The position numbers were made by a program, and so were the translations under genes. The notes under the pieces are model-generated. The model had not been told where the DNA came from, did not search any database, and saw nothing but the letters and a program-made list of their open reading frames with translations. DNA of 64,000 bases from Flavobacteriales bacterium (GTDB lineage Bacteria; Bacteroidota; Bacteroidia; Flavobacteriales_D; Sanyastnellaceae). The stretch spans positions 1 through 64,000 of the forward strand of contig JAIXWX010000034.1 in assembly GCA_027491075.1 (NCBI GenBank), read 5' to 3'. Of this stretch, positions 47,630 through 56,479 are shown piece by piece. Positions within the stretch are counted from its first letter, which is position 1. Every line of letters begins with the position of its first letter.

Positions 47630-50488
47630 ATGCGGCTTTTTACCTTGCTATTAGTGGCGAATGCCATGTTCGCGGTCTCTTCATTTTGTCAGCCAACTTT
47701 AAATGAATTTGTTTTTAATGGTACGGGCGATTTTCGTGACCGTTTTCAGGCCATTGAGACAGACAACAATGGCAACTCTTACATCGGTGGATATACAGTT
47801 CATGAAGACGAATTCACCAATTTTTTAATCCTTAAAAGAGATCTTAATGGTCAGGTAGTTTGGAAACGAGAATTCAATGGATTATCAGATAATGCTGATG
47901 AAATTGAAGATCTTGTTTACGATGTAACCAATGACCGAGTTATTGTCACTGGTTTTTCAAACAGCGGAGCGGTAGGCAATGACTTTTGGACCATTGCACT
48001 GTCGAGTGAAGGAGAGGTGCTATGGAGCGCATTGTACAATGATCCAGAGAGTAATCAATATGATCAACCCAATGCCATTGCTATAGACAATCAAGGAAAT
48101 GTTTTTATCACAGGCGATTGTGATGTGGATCCTACAAGCGGTATTCAGAAGGACGTGCTTACAATAGCCTATAACTCTAATGGTCAATTGCTCTGGGCAA
48201 GAAAATTCGATCAAGCAACTGGATTGGATCGTGGGGAGGATATCGCCTATTCAAGTGCAGGAGTAATTACGGTATGTGGTAGAAGTAGTAATGGTGGAAA
48301 TGATGATTATCTAGTGCTCGGATATGACATCTCTGGAAATTTAATCTGGTCTCAGATTTTAGATAGTGGTGGCACAGACAGAGGAACCTCAGTGGATGTT
48401 GCGACCGACGGCAGTATTTATACCACTGGGCGTTTCGGAAATGGGAACGATGATGATTTTTATACGCTGAAAATTGCAGCCAACGGTAGCATCTTATGGA
48501 CCCGTATTTTCGATTTCGTCGAAGATGATAGAGCAGATTTGATTCGTGTAGGCTCCAATGGCAATGTATACGTCGCTGGCCGAAGCGATGCGAATGCCAC
48601 TGCTGTTCTCAATTACAATTACCGCGTGGTAGTCTACAATGCAGCCTCAACACAACTGTGGACTGTGCAATATGAAGGAACTGGTTTTGGAGATGATCTT
48701 GTATCGGCAATGGATGTCTATTCTGATGGAGCTGTTGCTGTTACCGGTGTTTCCGATCAAATCGCTGGGGTGAATGTCTCCAATGATATCGTTACGGTGA
48801 AGTACTCGAATACAGGAGCTTTAGTTTGGACGAAAAAAATCAGCGGACTTCAAGGTGTTGATGATCTTAGCTTTGATGTCGCGTTCAATTCTTCAGGAGT
48901 CGTTGAAACGGTGGGGGTGGTGTCTAATGTCGCCAATAATTCTTCAGCTATTGCTAATCGTTACGACGGCCCAGCGTCTGATGTGAGCTTGCTCAACGAT
49001 GGCTTGGGGGATAACGCCGATAACGTGCGTGTAGTGAAATCGCTACTGGATCAAGAATATGTCGGCGGATATACTGTAAAGTCTGAGGATAATAGAAATG
49101 CAATTCTCATAAGAAAAACACTAACGGACACTCTTTGGACAAGAACGCTCAATGGTTCTCTCTACGGAAGTGATGACGATGTAGTGGACATAGAAGTATT
49201 TGCTGACGGAGTCGTGGTTTTAGGGTATCTAAGAAATTCTGGTCAAGGCGCTGATATATTTCTCAATAAATACACACCAACTGGAACTTTACTTTGGTCG
49301 CAGGTTTATAACGGGGCAGTAAGTGAGTCGGATAGGCCAGCGGAACTTCACAGCTACAATGGAGATCTCTATGTCATCGGAAGAACCGATATCGACCCTT
49401 TATTCACTACGAATAACCAACGCTTATTGCTTTGCTATAACCCAAATGGTGTGCTATTATGGAGCATGATCAATAATGATGGAAATGGAGACGATAGAAA
49501 TAAATGGATCAATGAAGTCAATGATGTTTTAATCGTAGCTGCAAGAGTATTCAATGGAAGTAATTCGGATGTTCTGATCACAGGATACTATCCAGACGGA
49601 ACTGTTTTTTGGAGTCAAACCTACGATGGAGGTTTCAATGACGATATTGAGAAAATGGAGGTTTTTCCTTCGGGTAGCATTGGTCTGAGCATGATTTCTT
49701 ATTCAGCGGATGATCTTACTTCGACTTCTGTATTTAGATTGATAAGTTCAGAAGGATCTTCCTATTGGACGGATTCATGGTCATCGGATTCTCATACTTA
49801 TAATCAACCCGTTCAAAGCGTCGAGTTTCCTAGTGTCGCAGGTAATAATTATTATGCTCAGTTGGTCAATCATCCTGTCGATAATTCTGGGAGTTTGGAG
49901 GCATATTCTCTACGAGTAGTTGATCATTTGGGTGTGCCGGTAGCCGCTTCCACAGTTGTTGCTTCGGGAGATTTAATTGGCGATGGTATAATTTTCAACC
50001 CCGCAGATCAGCAGATTCATCTCATTTGTCATGAAGATATCGATGCAGGACCTTCTATCAACTTTGATGTGAAAACGCAAATTTGGTCCGAGTCAAACTC
50101 ATTTCAATCGAATGAAATACTCCCCATTGGAGTCGTGTCGGACTCTTCTGAAATCGCCAATTTAGTGGGTGTCAATTTTCTTGCTGGAAGTAAGAGAGGT
50201 TTAAATCAAAGAGACATGTTTGTGTGGACATGGGATTGGTGGAGCGGTGTGCAGGAAAAGAAAAATGATGGCGTTGTTATCTATCCCAATCCTTTTGTCG
50301 ATGAAATCACTTTTGATCGATTGATGTCCGGGGATCTCGTGATAACCGATGTCTCAGGGAAGGACGTATGGAATAAAAAGCTGAGAGGCGAAAAACAAAT
50401 CGACCTCTCTTTCTTAAGTCCCGGAGCTTATTTTATTCAAATTCGAAATCAGCAATCATACGTTATTCAAAAACTCATAAAAAAGTAA
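47630..50488 (+). CDS. Large T9SS-sorted beta-propeller protein with duplicated halves
   Basis: A 952-residue secreted protein: signal peptide (cleavage near SSFCQ, about residue 20), two long arrays of SBBP-type propeller strands (YIGGYTV, VFITGD, IYTTGRFGNGNDDDF, VYVAGRSD) and a T9SS sorting domain in the last 80 residues (VVIYPNPF, PGAYFIQI). The second half, starting near residue 455, repeats the first: GDFRDRF...YIGGYTVHEDE versus LGDNADN...YVGGYTVKSED. The start at 47630 gives the signal peptide; the frame upstream does not. It is the first gene after the left repeat and is followed within five bases by the P-loop gene, so it may head the same transcript. Confidence 0.8.
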   Translation: MRLFTLLLVANAMFAVSSFCQPTLNEFVFNGTGDFRDRFQAIETDNNGNSYIGGYTVHEDEFTNFLILKRDLNGQVVWKREFNGLSDNADEIEDLVYDVTNDRVIVTGFSNSGAVGNDFWTIALSSEGEVLWSALYNDPESNQYDQPNAIAIDNQGNVFITGDCDVDPTSGIQKDVLTIAYNSNGQLLWARKFDQATGLDRGEDIAYSSAGVITVCGRSSNGGNDDYLVLGYDISGNLIWSQILDSGGTDRGTSVDVATDGSIYTTGRFGNGNDDDFYTLKIAANGSILWTRIFDFVEDDRADLIRVGSNGNVYVAGRSDANATAVLNYNYRVVVYNAASTQLWTVQYEGTGFGDDLVSAMDVYSDGAVAVTGVSDQIAGVNVSNDIVTVKYSNTGALVWTKKISGLQGVDDLSFDVAFNSSGVVETVGVVSNVANNSSAIANRYDGPASDVSLLNDGLGDNADNVRVVKSLLDQEYVGGYTVKSEDNRNAILIRKTLTDTLWTRTLNGSLYGSDDDVVDIEVFADGVVVLGYLRNSGQGADIFLNKYTPTGTLLWSQVYNGAVSESDRPAELHSYNGDLYVIGRTDIDPLFTTNNQRLLLCYNPNGVLLWSMINNDGNGDDRNKWINEVNDVLIVAARVFNGSNSDVLITGYYPDGTVFWSQTYDGGFNDDIEKMEVFPSGSIGLSMISYSADDLTSTSVFRLISSEGSSYWTDSWSSDSHTYNQPVQSVEFPSVAGNNYYAQLVNHPVDNSGSLEAYSLRVVDHLGVPVAASTVVASGDLIGDGIIFNPADQQIHLICHEDIDAGPSINFDVKTQIWSESNSFQSNEILPIGVVSDSSEIANLVGVNFLAGSKRGLNQRDMFVWTWDWWSGVQEKKNDGVVIYPNPFVDEITFDRLMSGDLVITDVSGKDVWNKKLRGEKQIDLSFLSPGAYFIQIRNQQSYVIQKLIKK

Positions 50489-50492
50489 TCTT

Positions 50493-51509
50493 GTGAAAAT
50501 CAAAAGAACTCTTGTTGCAAAAGGAATTGAAAATTATTCTGTCAACGAATCACTGGCTAAAACACATCTCCCAATAGCAGGAGATCTGGGTCTTTTTAAA
50601 ATCATAGAGATTGGTAAACACCGCAATGCTCAAGGAGATCAGGGTAGAAACGTGGCTATTTTTCCAGGAGATTACTTAGTTGCGGCATTTGCTGATCGTT
50701 ATGCAACCTCTCAATATGAAGGGTATGTTCCTAAGGAGCACAGAGATTTTTATCATGTCATTGGTGCAGGTGGGGTCATAGGTATTGTTCATTCGCAAAA
50801 TGCTTCTTTAGATTACATCGAACCAACAAAGGTGGAACTAGTAGGATATTGCTGCAATGAGTCGAATCAAATCATAAATACTAAGTTCTATCAAAAGACA
50901 AGAACCTCTTTCACTGGAATAGTTCCTGCTGGAATGAAAATAGTATTGAGCATTGGTAGCACAATGGATAGCGGCAAAACAACGACTGCAGCCCACGTCG
51001 CAAGGGGACTTAAAACCACTGGCAAGAACGTTGGATTTATCAAGTTTACAGGAACCGCTTATACAAAAGACCGCGATTATGTCTTGGACTGCGGAGCAGA
51101 CGTTGTTGGCGACTTTAGTGACTTTGGTTTTCCTTCTACCTTCATGTGTGAGAAAGAAGAATTATTGGATTTGTATCAATCACTTTTAGAAAATATGGCT
51201 GCTAAAGGATTGGAGCTTCTGGTGATGGAAATTGCAGACGGTATATGGCAAAGAGAAACGGAATTCTTGCTGAGAGATAAAGCTTTTATGAAAACAATTC
51301 ATAGTGTGGTGTTTTCATGCGGCGATAGCTTAAGTGCAATTCAAGGTGTTAAATCACTTCGAGAAATGGATATTCAACCAGTGCTAGTGAGCGGAAGATT
51401 TACCATGAGTCCATTGTTGATTACAGAAGTAAAAAATCATTTACCTTTACCCGTATTGACGATTGATGAAATAATGACTGGTGAATTCAATCACTTGATG
51501 TTGAATTAA
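50493..51509 (+). CDS. P-loop NTPase of the MobB/BioD/DUF1611-like class, role unknown
   Basis: A 338-residue cytoplasmic protein starting at GTG. Residues 1-145 are a beta-rich domain with GRNVAIFPGDYLVAAFADRY and HVIGAGGVIG. Residues 148-338 are a P-loop domain: Walker A GSTMDSGKTT at about 155-164, then TTGKNVGFIKFTGTAYTKD, and an acidic MEIADGIWQRET segment that could be the Walker B-like site. The arrangement resembles MobB, dethiobiotin synthase and DUF1611 proteins, but no characterised family is matched with confidence. It starts four bases after the T9SS gene and is followed within four bases by the ABC gene. Confidence 0.6.
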   Translation: MKIKRTLVAKGIENYSVNESLAKTHLPIAGDLGLFKIIEIGKHRNAQGDQGRNVAIFPGDYLVAAFADRYATSQYEGYVPKEHRDFYHVIGAGGVIGIVHSQNASLDYIEPTKVELVGYCCNESNQIINTKFYQKTRTSFTGIVPAGMKIVLSIGSTMDSGKTTTAAHVARGLKTTGKNVGFIKFTGTAYTKDRDYVLDCGADVVGDFSDFGFPSTFMCEKEELLDLYQSLLENMAAKGLELLVMEIADGIWQRETEFLLRDKAFMKTIHSVVFSCGDSLSAIQGVKSLREMDIQPVLVSGRFTMSPLLITEVKNHLPLPVLTIDEIMTGEFNHLMLN

Positions 51510-51513
51510 AGAA

Positions 51514-53109
51514 ATGGATACCAAAACAAGGCAAATTGTCCGAATTTTTTTCAAAGAAAAATGGACGTGGGTTTCAACCTTGTATTTTTTCGGGATGATC
51601 GGAGCATTTGCAAATGTTCTCCTTCCGGTAAGTATCGGTGGCTTGCTTTCAATTATTGATGAGTCAAGTTCTACAAAAGCCAGGTTGTTTGAATTGATTC
51701 CTTTTCATCCAACTAGCATGGATGCATTTTTCTTATTTTTTGCAACGCTGTTAGTTCTTCGAATAGTTTCTGTATTCATTATTGAGTCTTTCGGAAAACG
51801 CCTCAGCGAAAGCCTGGTGTTCCGTTTGCGTGTTGCTCTTTTCGAAAGATTAACACTGATGAAGTTAAATACAAAAAATCACAGCGAAAGTGCAAAATCA
51901 AGTCAACGGTTTTTCAATGAAATGACTTATTTGAAATCGTGGCTGACAAAGTACATTTTTGGAGCTCCTATAGATGTTATGGTCTTATTGGTTTCCCTTG
52001 CATTAATTACTGCATTAAGCTGGAAAGTTACTTTGGTTATTGGTGGAATAATTCTTTTTTTTACGGGAATTTCTATTTTTATTGCAAGATTTATAAAGCA
52101 AGATACTCAACTCAGAAATGAGAAAAGATCAAGCATGATGAGGTCTGTTTTACATTTTACAGATAATGCGCTTTCCTTTAAAGTCTTGAATCGTGAAAAA
52201 TTGGCTTTAGAAGAATTCACTCAGTCAAGTGAGGCTTTCTATGAATCCAATTTGCCTTTGAATAATAAAAAGGCAATGCTCGAAGCATTGCAGCCTTTAC
52301 AAGTCTTCTTGATTATCGGATGGATTCTGCTTTACTTTTCTTATGTTTCAGTGGAAAGAGACCCGTCGTCAATGATGACTTGCGTGCTATTGATCTTGTA
52401 TTCCCAAGGTCCTTTAAGAAGATTAACTCGCATACCAGCGATTAGAGCGCAAGCCAAGTTGTCGTTTGCGTCTATCGAACGTCAATTAAACAAGAATGAG
52501 GAAAGTAAGGAAAGACGAAAAGATCTACCAACTTCATACGGACTACTTTTCTGGGAGGACGGTTTTGTACAACCAAAAACAAGCGTTTTTCTTGAAGGAA
52601 AATCTGTAATCCTGGAGGAATGGTTTAGTGCTCTTTCAGGGCTTTCAAGAAAACGTATCCAGATCAGTTTGGACAATAAGAATATCGATAACATTGAGCC
52701 TTTCGAACTAAGAAGAAGAATCGCATTCGTACATTCGAGTATTGCCCTTTTAGGCGATTCGATCTATAAGATTATTAGCTATACAGCAAGTGAGGAAAGA
52801 AGTGAGGCAGCATTGAAAATGCTTACTAAACTGAACCTAAGATTGCCTGAAAATGCACTGAATGGAAGTTTGAAGGATGTGGAGAAGCTGAACAATACCG
52901 CCTATTTTTGGAAGTTGAGCTTGGCAAGGGCATTCTTTAGCAAGAAAGAAATAGTTTCCATAACCTTGCCATGGGATGAATTGAATGAGGATGATTTGCG
53001 TGTCATTGTCTCTTTTGTCAACGCATATCGTGGCAAAAGAACCATTTTACTGCTTGGCACAAGCTTACCAAAGGATCTGTTGATTGATAAGAAAGTACAA
53101 TTGAAATGA
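51514..53109 (+). CDS. ABC exporter-like protein with a degenerate nucleotide-binding domain
   Basis: A 531-residue protein. Residues 1-310 are a six-helix ABC type IV exporter membrane domain (FANVLLPVSIGG, KRLSESLVFRLRVALFERL). The remaining 200 residues align with an ATPase domain, but the catalytic motifs are gone: the P-loop is deleted, so that VFLEG runs straight into KSVILEEW near 357-368; the signature LSGGQ is LNNTAYFWK near 458; and Walker B is VSITLPWDE near 482-490. Structural landmarks survive, such as FELRRRIAFVHSSIALLGDSIY and LSLARAFFS. It overlaps the next gene by four bases. It may be a pseudo-transporter, a scaffold, or one half of a heterodimer whose partner is elsewhere. 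Confidence 0.8.
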   Translation: MDTKTRQIVRIFFKEKWTWVSTLYFFGMIGAFANVLLPVSIGGLLSIIDESSSTKARLFELIPFHPTSMDAFFLFFATLLVLRIVSVFIIESFGKRLSESLVFRLRVALFERLTLMKLNTKNHSESAKSSQRFFNEMTYLKSWLTKYIFGAPIDVMVLLVSLALITALSWKVTLVIGGIILFFTGISIFIARFIKQDTQLRNEKRSSMMRSVLHFTDNALSFKVLNREKLALEEFTQSSEAFYESNLPLNNKKAMLEALQPLQVFLIIGWILLYFSYVSVERDPSSMMTCVLLILYSQGPLRRLTRIPAIRAQAKLSFASIERQLNKNEESKERRKDLPTSYGLLFWEDGFVQPKTSVFLEGKSVILEEWFSALSGLSRKRIQISLDNKNIDNIEPFELRRRIAFVHSSIALLGDSIYKIISYTASEERSEAALKMLTKLNLRLPENALNGSLKDVEKLNNTAYFWKLSLARAFFSKKEIVSITLPWDELNEDDLRVIVSFVNAYRGKRTILLLGTSLPKDLLIDKKVQLK

Positions 53110-53495
53110 AATACTTATTGATGTTGATTACCATTGTTTTCCTTGGATGTAAAAAGGAAGCTGGAGAAGGCGGGAACGCTAGAATTTATGGTAAAATCTT
53201 AGAAGCAGATTACAATAGTGATTTTACAGTATTGATTTCAGAATTGCCGGCCACAGATACCTATGTCTATATCAAGTATGGAGCAAAAGGAGAGGGATTC
53301 GATGACAGAGTGAAAACGGACTATGAGGGAAATTTCCGTTTCGATTTTCTATACCCAGGAGATTATGAATTATATGTCTACAGCCGTGATAGTTCATTTC
53401 AAAATTTGTCGGGAGAAACTGTGGTAAAACAAGTGGTGAAGATTGAAGGTCGAAAAGAGTCTGTTCAGGCTCCAACTATGACACTATTCAAGTAA
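53106..53495 (+). CDS. Small lipoprotein with a carboxypeptidase-regulatory-like fold
   Basis: A 129-residue lipoprotein (lipobox FLGC, Cys15). The rest is a single beta-sandwich-like domain with KTDYEGNFRFDFLYPGDYELYVYSRDS, the usual pattern of a carboxypeptidase-D regulatory-like module. It overlaps the upstream ABC-like gene by four bases (ATGA) and precedes the next gene by two, so translation of the set is coupled. No specific role is recognised; lipoproteins of this type often assist outer-membrane complexes. Confidence 0.72.
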   Translation: MKYLLMLITIVFLGCKKEAGEGGNARIYGKILEADYNSDFTVLISELPATDTYVYIKYGAKGEGFDDRVKTDYEGNFRFDFLYPGDYELYVYSRDSSFQNLSGETVVKQVVKIEGRKESVQAPTMTLFK

Positions 53496-53497
53496 AT

Positions 53498-54052
53498 ATG
53501 AAGAATATATTTGTCATCTTTTTTTTGTTGCCAATTGTCGCATTCTCGCAAGGATCGGAGCAAATTAGAAACAGAAAGATTAAAGAAATAGTGACTATCG
53601 AGTTCCATAAGGAGAATGAAGATGAAAACAGAAAGATCCATGATTTTTATGATAAGAAAGGAAGATTGATTGAAAGAAAAGTATTTAGATCGAACGGCGA
53701 GTTGCGTTTTCATAAAAAAATTCAATACTTGGATCGAAATGGAAGTAATGAAGAGATCATCTTGGATTTGCCTTCTGGAAATGTGAAATCAATCACTATT
53801 CGGCACTTTAATAAATGGGAAGATGAAGTAAAAATGGAAAAGCGAGATGGCCAAGGCCGTGTTGACCAGTCAAAGATTTGGGAATACGATAAAAAAGGTA
53901 GGCTCATGAAGCTAGTCACTTATGGCCAGAATGGGGTAGTTATATCTACAAGATCCTTGGTCTATGATAAGAAAGGTATGATTTTGTCTGATAGTACAGT
54001 GGATCCACAGGGTAAAATAATTGAACAAACAACTTTGCAGTATACCTATTGA
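53498..54052 (+). CDS. Exported repeat protein with YDKKGRL-type motifs
   Basis: A 184-residue protein with a signal peptide (MKNIFVIFFLLPIVAFSQ) and repeated short beta-hairpin motifs: FYDKKGRLIERK, YLDRNGSNEE, EYDKKGRLMKLV and VYDKKGMILSD. These resemble RHS/YD-type or MORN-like repeats of secreted Bacteroidota proteins, but the array is short. It lacks a sorting domain, so it is probably periplasmic. The stop overlaps the TTG start of the following gene. Confidence 0.65.
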   Translation: MKNIFVIFFLLPIVAFSQGSEQIRNRKIKEIVTIEFHKENEDENRKIHDFYDKKGRLIERKVFRSNGELRFHKKIQYLDRNGSNEEIILDLPSGNVKSITIRHFNKWEDEVKMEKRDGQGRVDQSKIWEYDKKGRLMKLVTYGQNGVVISTRSLVYDKKGMILSDSTVDPQGKIIEQTTLQYTY

Positions 54053-54714
54053 AAAAGCTAGTTTTAATAACACTTTTAGCGTTAATCTTGAAAAGCGTCT
54101 TTTCGCAGCAAAGTGATTTTGTAATCATGCCACAGTTTGCTTTACGATATCAGCAATCGCGATCTCTCTATTTTAAATTTACGCAGCAAGCTCTTTTCAA
54201 CGAAAACGCAACAGAGTTTTGGATGTCTGGTGCCGACGGCGGTATTGGCATTCGAATAAATGAACACTTTAGCACAGAACTTCATAGTCGATGGGTTCAG
54301 TTTAAATCACCGAGAAATATAATCGAATCAAGAGCCCTTTTCTTTCACACCATTTCCTATAATAATAGAATAGGGAAGGTTCACTTTACCCTAAGAAATA
54401 GAGTACAGCAATTAGTATTTGTGGAGCACCTTAATGATCAGTATAGAAATCCAAGATGGTATAATCGCTTGAGATTTACTGCTTCTCATCGCCTGAATTA
54501 TTATTACGGTGTAGGGGTGAACACGGAGTTTTTTTATCCCCTAAATAATCCGAGTCGAAAGACGATCGATCAAATGAGAATCGGTGCTTCTGTGGAAAGA
54601 AAATTTAACGAACACTGGGAAGTATCGATCGGATATCAACTGCAGCAACTATTAGCCAGAGTTGGAAATAATCGTTATTTTGTGGCTTCTTTTCAAACAA
54701 CTCTTAGTCTATGA
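54049..54714 (+). CDS. DUF2490-like outer-membrane barrel protein
   Basis: A 221-residue protein starting at TTG that overlaps the previous stop. It has a signal peptide (LKSVFSQ, about residue 20) and a series of amphipathic strands with ELHSRWVQFKSPRN, RNRVQQLVFVEHLND and RWYNRLRFTASHRL, ending in FVASFQTTLSL. This layout fits the DUF2490 family of small outer-membrane proteins. In the context of the upstream exporter-like protein it could be the outer-membrane exit or a structural protein, which is inference only. Confidence 0.65.
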   Translation: MKKLVLITLLALILKSVFSQQSDFVIMPQFALRYQQSRSLYFKFTQQALFNENATEFWMSGADGGIGIRINEHFSTELHSRWVQFKSPRNIIESRALFFHTISYNNRIGKVHFTLRNRVQQLVFVEHLNDQYRNPRWYNRLRFTASHRLNYYYGVGVNTEFFYPLNNPSRKTIDQMRIGASVERKFNEHWEVSIGYQLQQLLARVGNNRYFVASFQTTLSL

Positions 54715-55727
54715 AGAATTTGTTATTTGTCATTATCGTTTTATGCTTGTCTTGCTCTGATTCAGCTTCTGACAAGTCGAAAACGGAGCAGGTGGTCAAA
54801 GAGTTTTTGCCAGTAATCGCACTCCACGGAGGGGCGGGAGACTTGAAAGGATTGAATTTAACACCGGCAGAGGAACAACAATACTTGATCGTTATGGACT
54901 CTGCTCTTCATGTTGGGTATCAAATCTTGGTAAATGGAGGTTCGTCATTGGATGCTGTTGAGTCAGTTATTAAAATTATGGAAGACTCCCCTCTATTCAA
55001 TGCAGGAAGAGGAGCAGTTTTTTCTCACGAAGGCAAAAATGAATTGGATGCTGCAATCATGAATGGACGAAATCAAGATTGCGCAGCAGTTGCTGGTGTT
55101 ACCATTGTGAAAAATCCAATACAACTTGTAAGGCATATTATGGATAGCTCTCGCTTCGTTTTTCTTTCAGGCGAAGGCGCTGAACAATATGCCACGGATT
55201 ACAAAATCCCGACAGTAGACCCATCTTATTTTTTCACACAGAAAAGATGGGATCAATATCAAGAAGCATTAAAAGAAGACAAAGAGAAACTAGATCACAG
55301 TCCATCAAGTGAAAAGAAAATGGGAACGGTAGGTTGTGTTGCATTAGATAGATATGGAAATCTAGCAGCAGGAACGAGTACGGGTGGAATCACCAATAAG
55401 AAATATGGTAGAATTGGAGACTCTCCAGTTATCGGAGCGGGAACGTATGCAGATAATGATGGTGTTGCGGTATCCTGCACAGGGAGAGGCGAAGACTTTA
55501 TCAAGGTTGCAGCCGCTCATGAAATAAACAGTCTAGTAAAATATAAGAAAAAGTCATTGAAGGATGCGGTTGAAAAGACTTTAAAGGAGATCGTCTCAAA
55601 GAAAGGAAGAGGTGGCTGTATAGTATTGGATCAAAAAGGAAACTATTACTTAGGTTTCACCACTTCGGGGATGTTTCGCGGAGTCATCGATGCGCAAGGG
55701 AATAAGTTGGTGAAAATCTATGAGTAG
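54711..55727 (+). CDS. Lipoprotein isoaspartyl peptidase/L-asparaginase (Ntn hydrolase)
   Basis: A 338-residue plant-type asparaginase with a lipobox (LCLSC, Cys15), so it is exported and anchored. HGGAGDL at the N terminus, the autocleavage site MGTVGCVALD with Thr206 as the new N-terminal nucleophile, and GRIGDSPVIGAGTYAD are intact. The family is made as a precursor that cleaves itself into alpha and beta chains and removes beta-aspartyl residues from peptides or hydrolyses asparagine. It overlaps the upstream barrel gene by four bases and is the last gene of the coupled set, 77 bases before the right 53-bp repeat. Confidence 0.9.
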   Translation: MKNLLFVIIVLCLSCSDSASDKSKTEQVVKEFLPVIALHGGAGDLKGLNLTPAEEQQYLIVMDSALHVGYQILVNGGSSLDAVESVIKIMEDSPLFNAGRGAVFSHEGKNELDAAIMNGRNQDCAAVAGVTIVKNPIQLVRHIMDSSRFVFLSGEGAEQYATDYKIPTVDPSYFFTQKRWDQYQEALKEDKEKLDHSPSSEKKMGTVGCVALDRYGNLAAGTSTGGITNKKYGRIGDSPVIGAGTYADNDGVAVSCTGRGEDFIKVAAAHEINSLVKYKKKSLKDAVEKTLKEIVSKKGRGGCIVLDQKGNYYLGFTTSGMFRGVIDAQGNKLVKIYE

Positions 55728-55803
55728 GTTCTTCGATGGAATTTCTAGCGCGTTTGTCACGAATGTGTGCCTCTTGAAGCGACCATTCATTGACTTAAGT
55801 GGT

Positions 55804-55856
55804 TATCGTTTTTCTCTGATTATACTTCCTTCCATTAAGGATAGTGAGTTTTATAA
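55804..55856. repeat. 53-bp direct repeat, right copy (cvpA 3' end fragment)
   Basis: Matches 47423-47475 at 52 of 53 positions and continues in the same frame to a different tail (NSIQSSVESEVQNKVE) and stop at 55903-55905. It is a displaced end of cvpA, not a gene of its own, although an ATG at 55720 happens to be in frame. Confidence 0.95.
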
Positions 55857-55971
55857 CTCAATCCAATCTTCAGTAGAATCGGAGGTGCAGAATAAAGTAG
55901 AATAACATTCAGCATATCTAGGTAAGAGTTTGAAGTATTTTTTACTTTTTTTGTAAATAAATCACTCTTAA

Positions 55972-56448
55972 ATGAAACGGAAAGCTATTGTTTATTTTGC
56001 ATTCGGAATTCTACTTATAAGCATGTACATCGGATGCGCCTCCTACACGCAAAGTGCTCCCAAGGGAACTTGGAGAACTTCCACCACGACATTCTGCCCG
56101 CAAGATTCTACAGGCAAATTGGTCGAGTTTACCTTTCTCAATAATGAAAAAATAAGGCTAACGGTAGGCACAAGAACCTTTACACTGGATATTGAACGAA
56201 CTTATGATTTTGATGAAAATCTTCTGGTGGCATTCAATCTTCCATATAGCCCACAGGGAGAGTTCAGCACAACTTGGAAGGTCTTGGAAGGCGATTACTT
56301 GTTTGATGTCTTTGAGTATAGCATGGTTAATCCGGAGACCAAGTTGAGGGAATCACAGGTAATACTCCGCTTCTTGGAAAACAAAGGATTCATTACGTGC
56401 AATGACGGGGTGTTTTTGGAGTACCTCGTGCTCCACCCAGTGGATTAA
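55972..56448 (+). CDS. Lipoprotein of unknown function
   Basis: A 158-residue lipoprotein with lipobox MYIGC (Cys22). The mature part is beta-rich (TFLNNEKIRLTVGTRTFTLDIERTYDF) and contains no recognised motif; the alternation of strands is consistent with a lipocalin-like or small sandwich fold. It lies outside the right repeat and may belong to the native gene order after cvpA. Confidence 0.65.
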   Translation: MKRKAIVYFAFGILLISMYIGCASYTQSAPKGTWRTSTTTFCPQDSTGKLVEFTFLNNEKIRLTVGTRTFTLDIERTYDFDENLLVAFNLPYSPQGEFSTTWKVLEGDYLFDVFEYSMVNPETKLRESQVILRFLENKGFITCNDGVFLEYLVLHPVD

Positions 56449-56479
56449 TCTGGTCGTTTTTTGATGGATCATACCAAGA

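Noticed and set aside
53498-54052. An RHS toxin or polymorphic toxin gene
   Set aside because: Only a few YD-like motifs are present, with no toxin domain, immunity gene or delivery domain.
55720-55905. A 61-codon open frame after the isoaspartyl peptidase gene
   Set aside because: Its only recognisable part is the repeated cvpA end; the first half has no coding character and overlaps the peptidase stop. Treated as a gene fragment.
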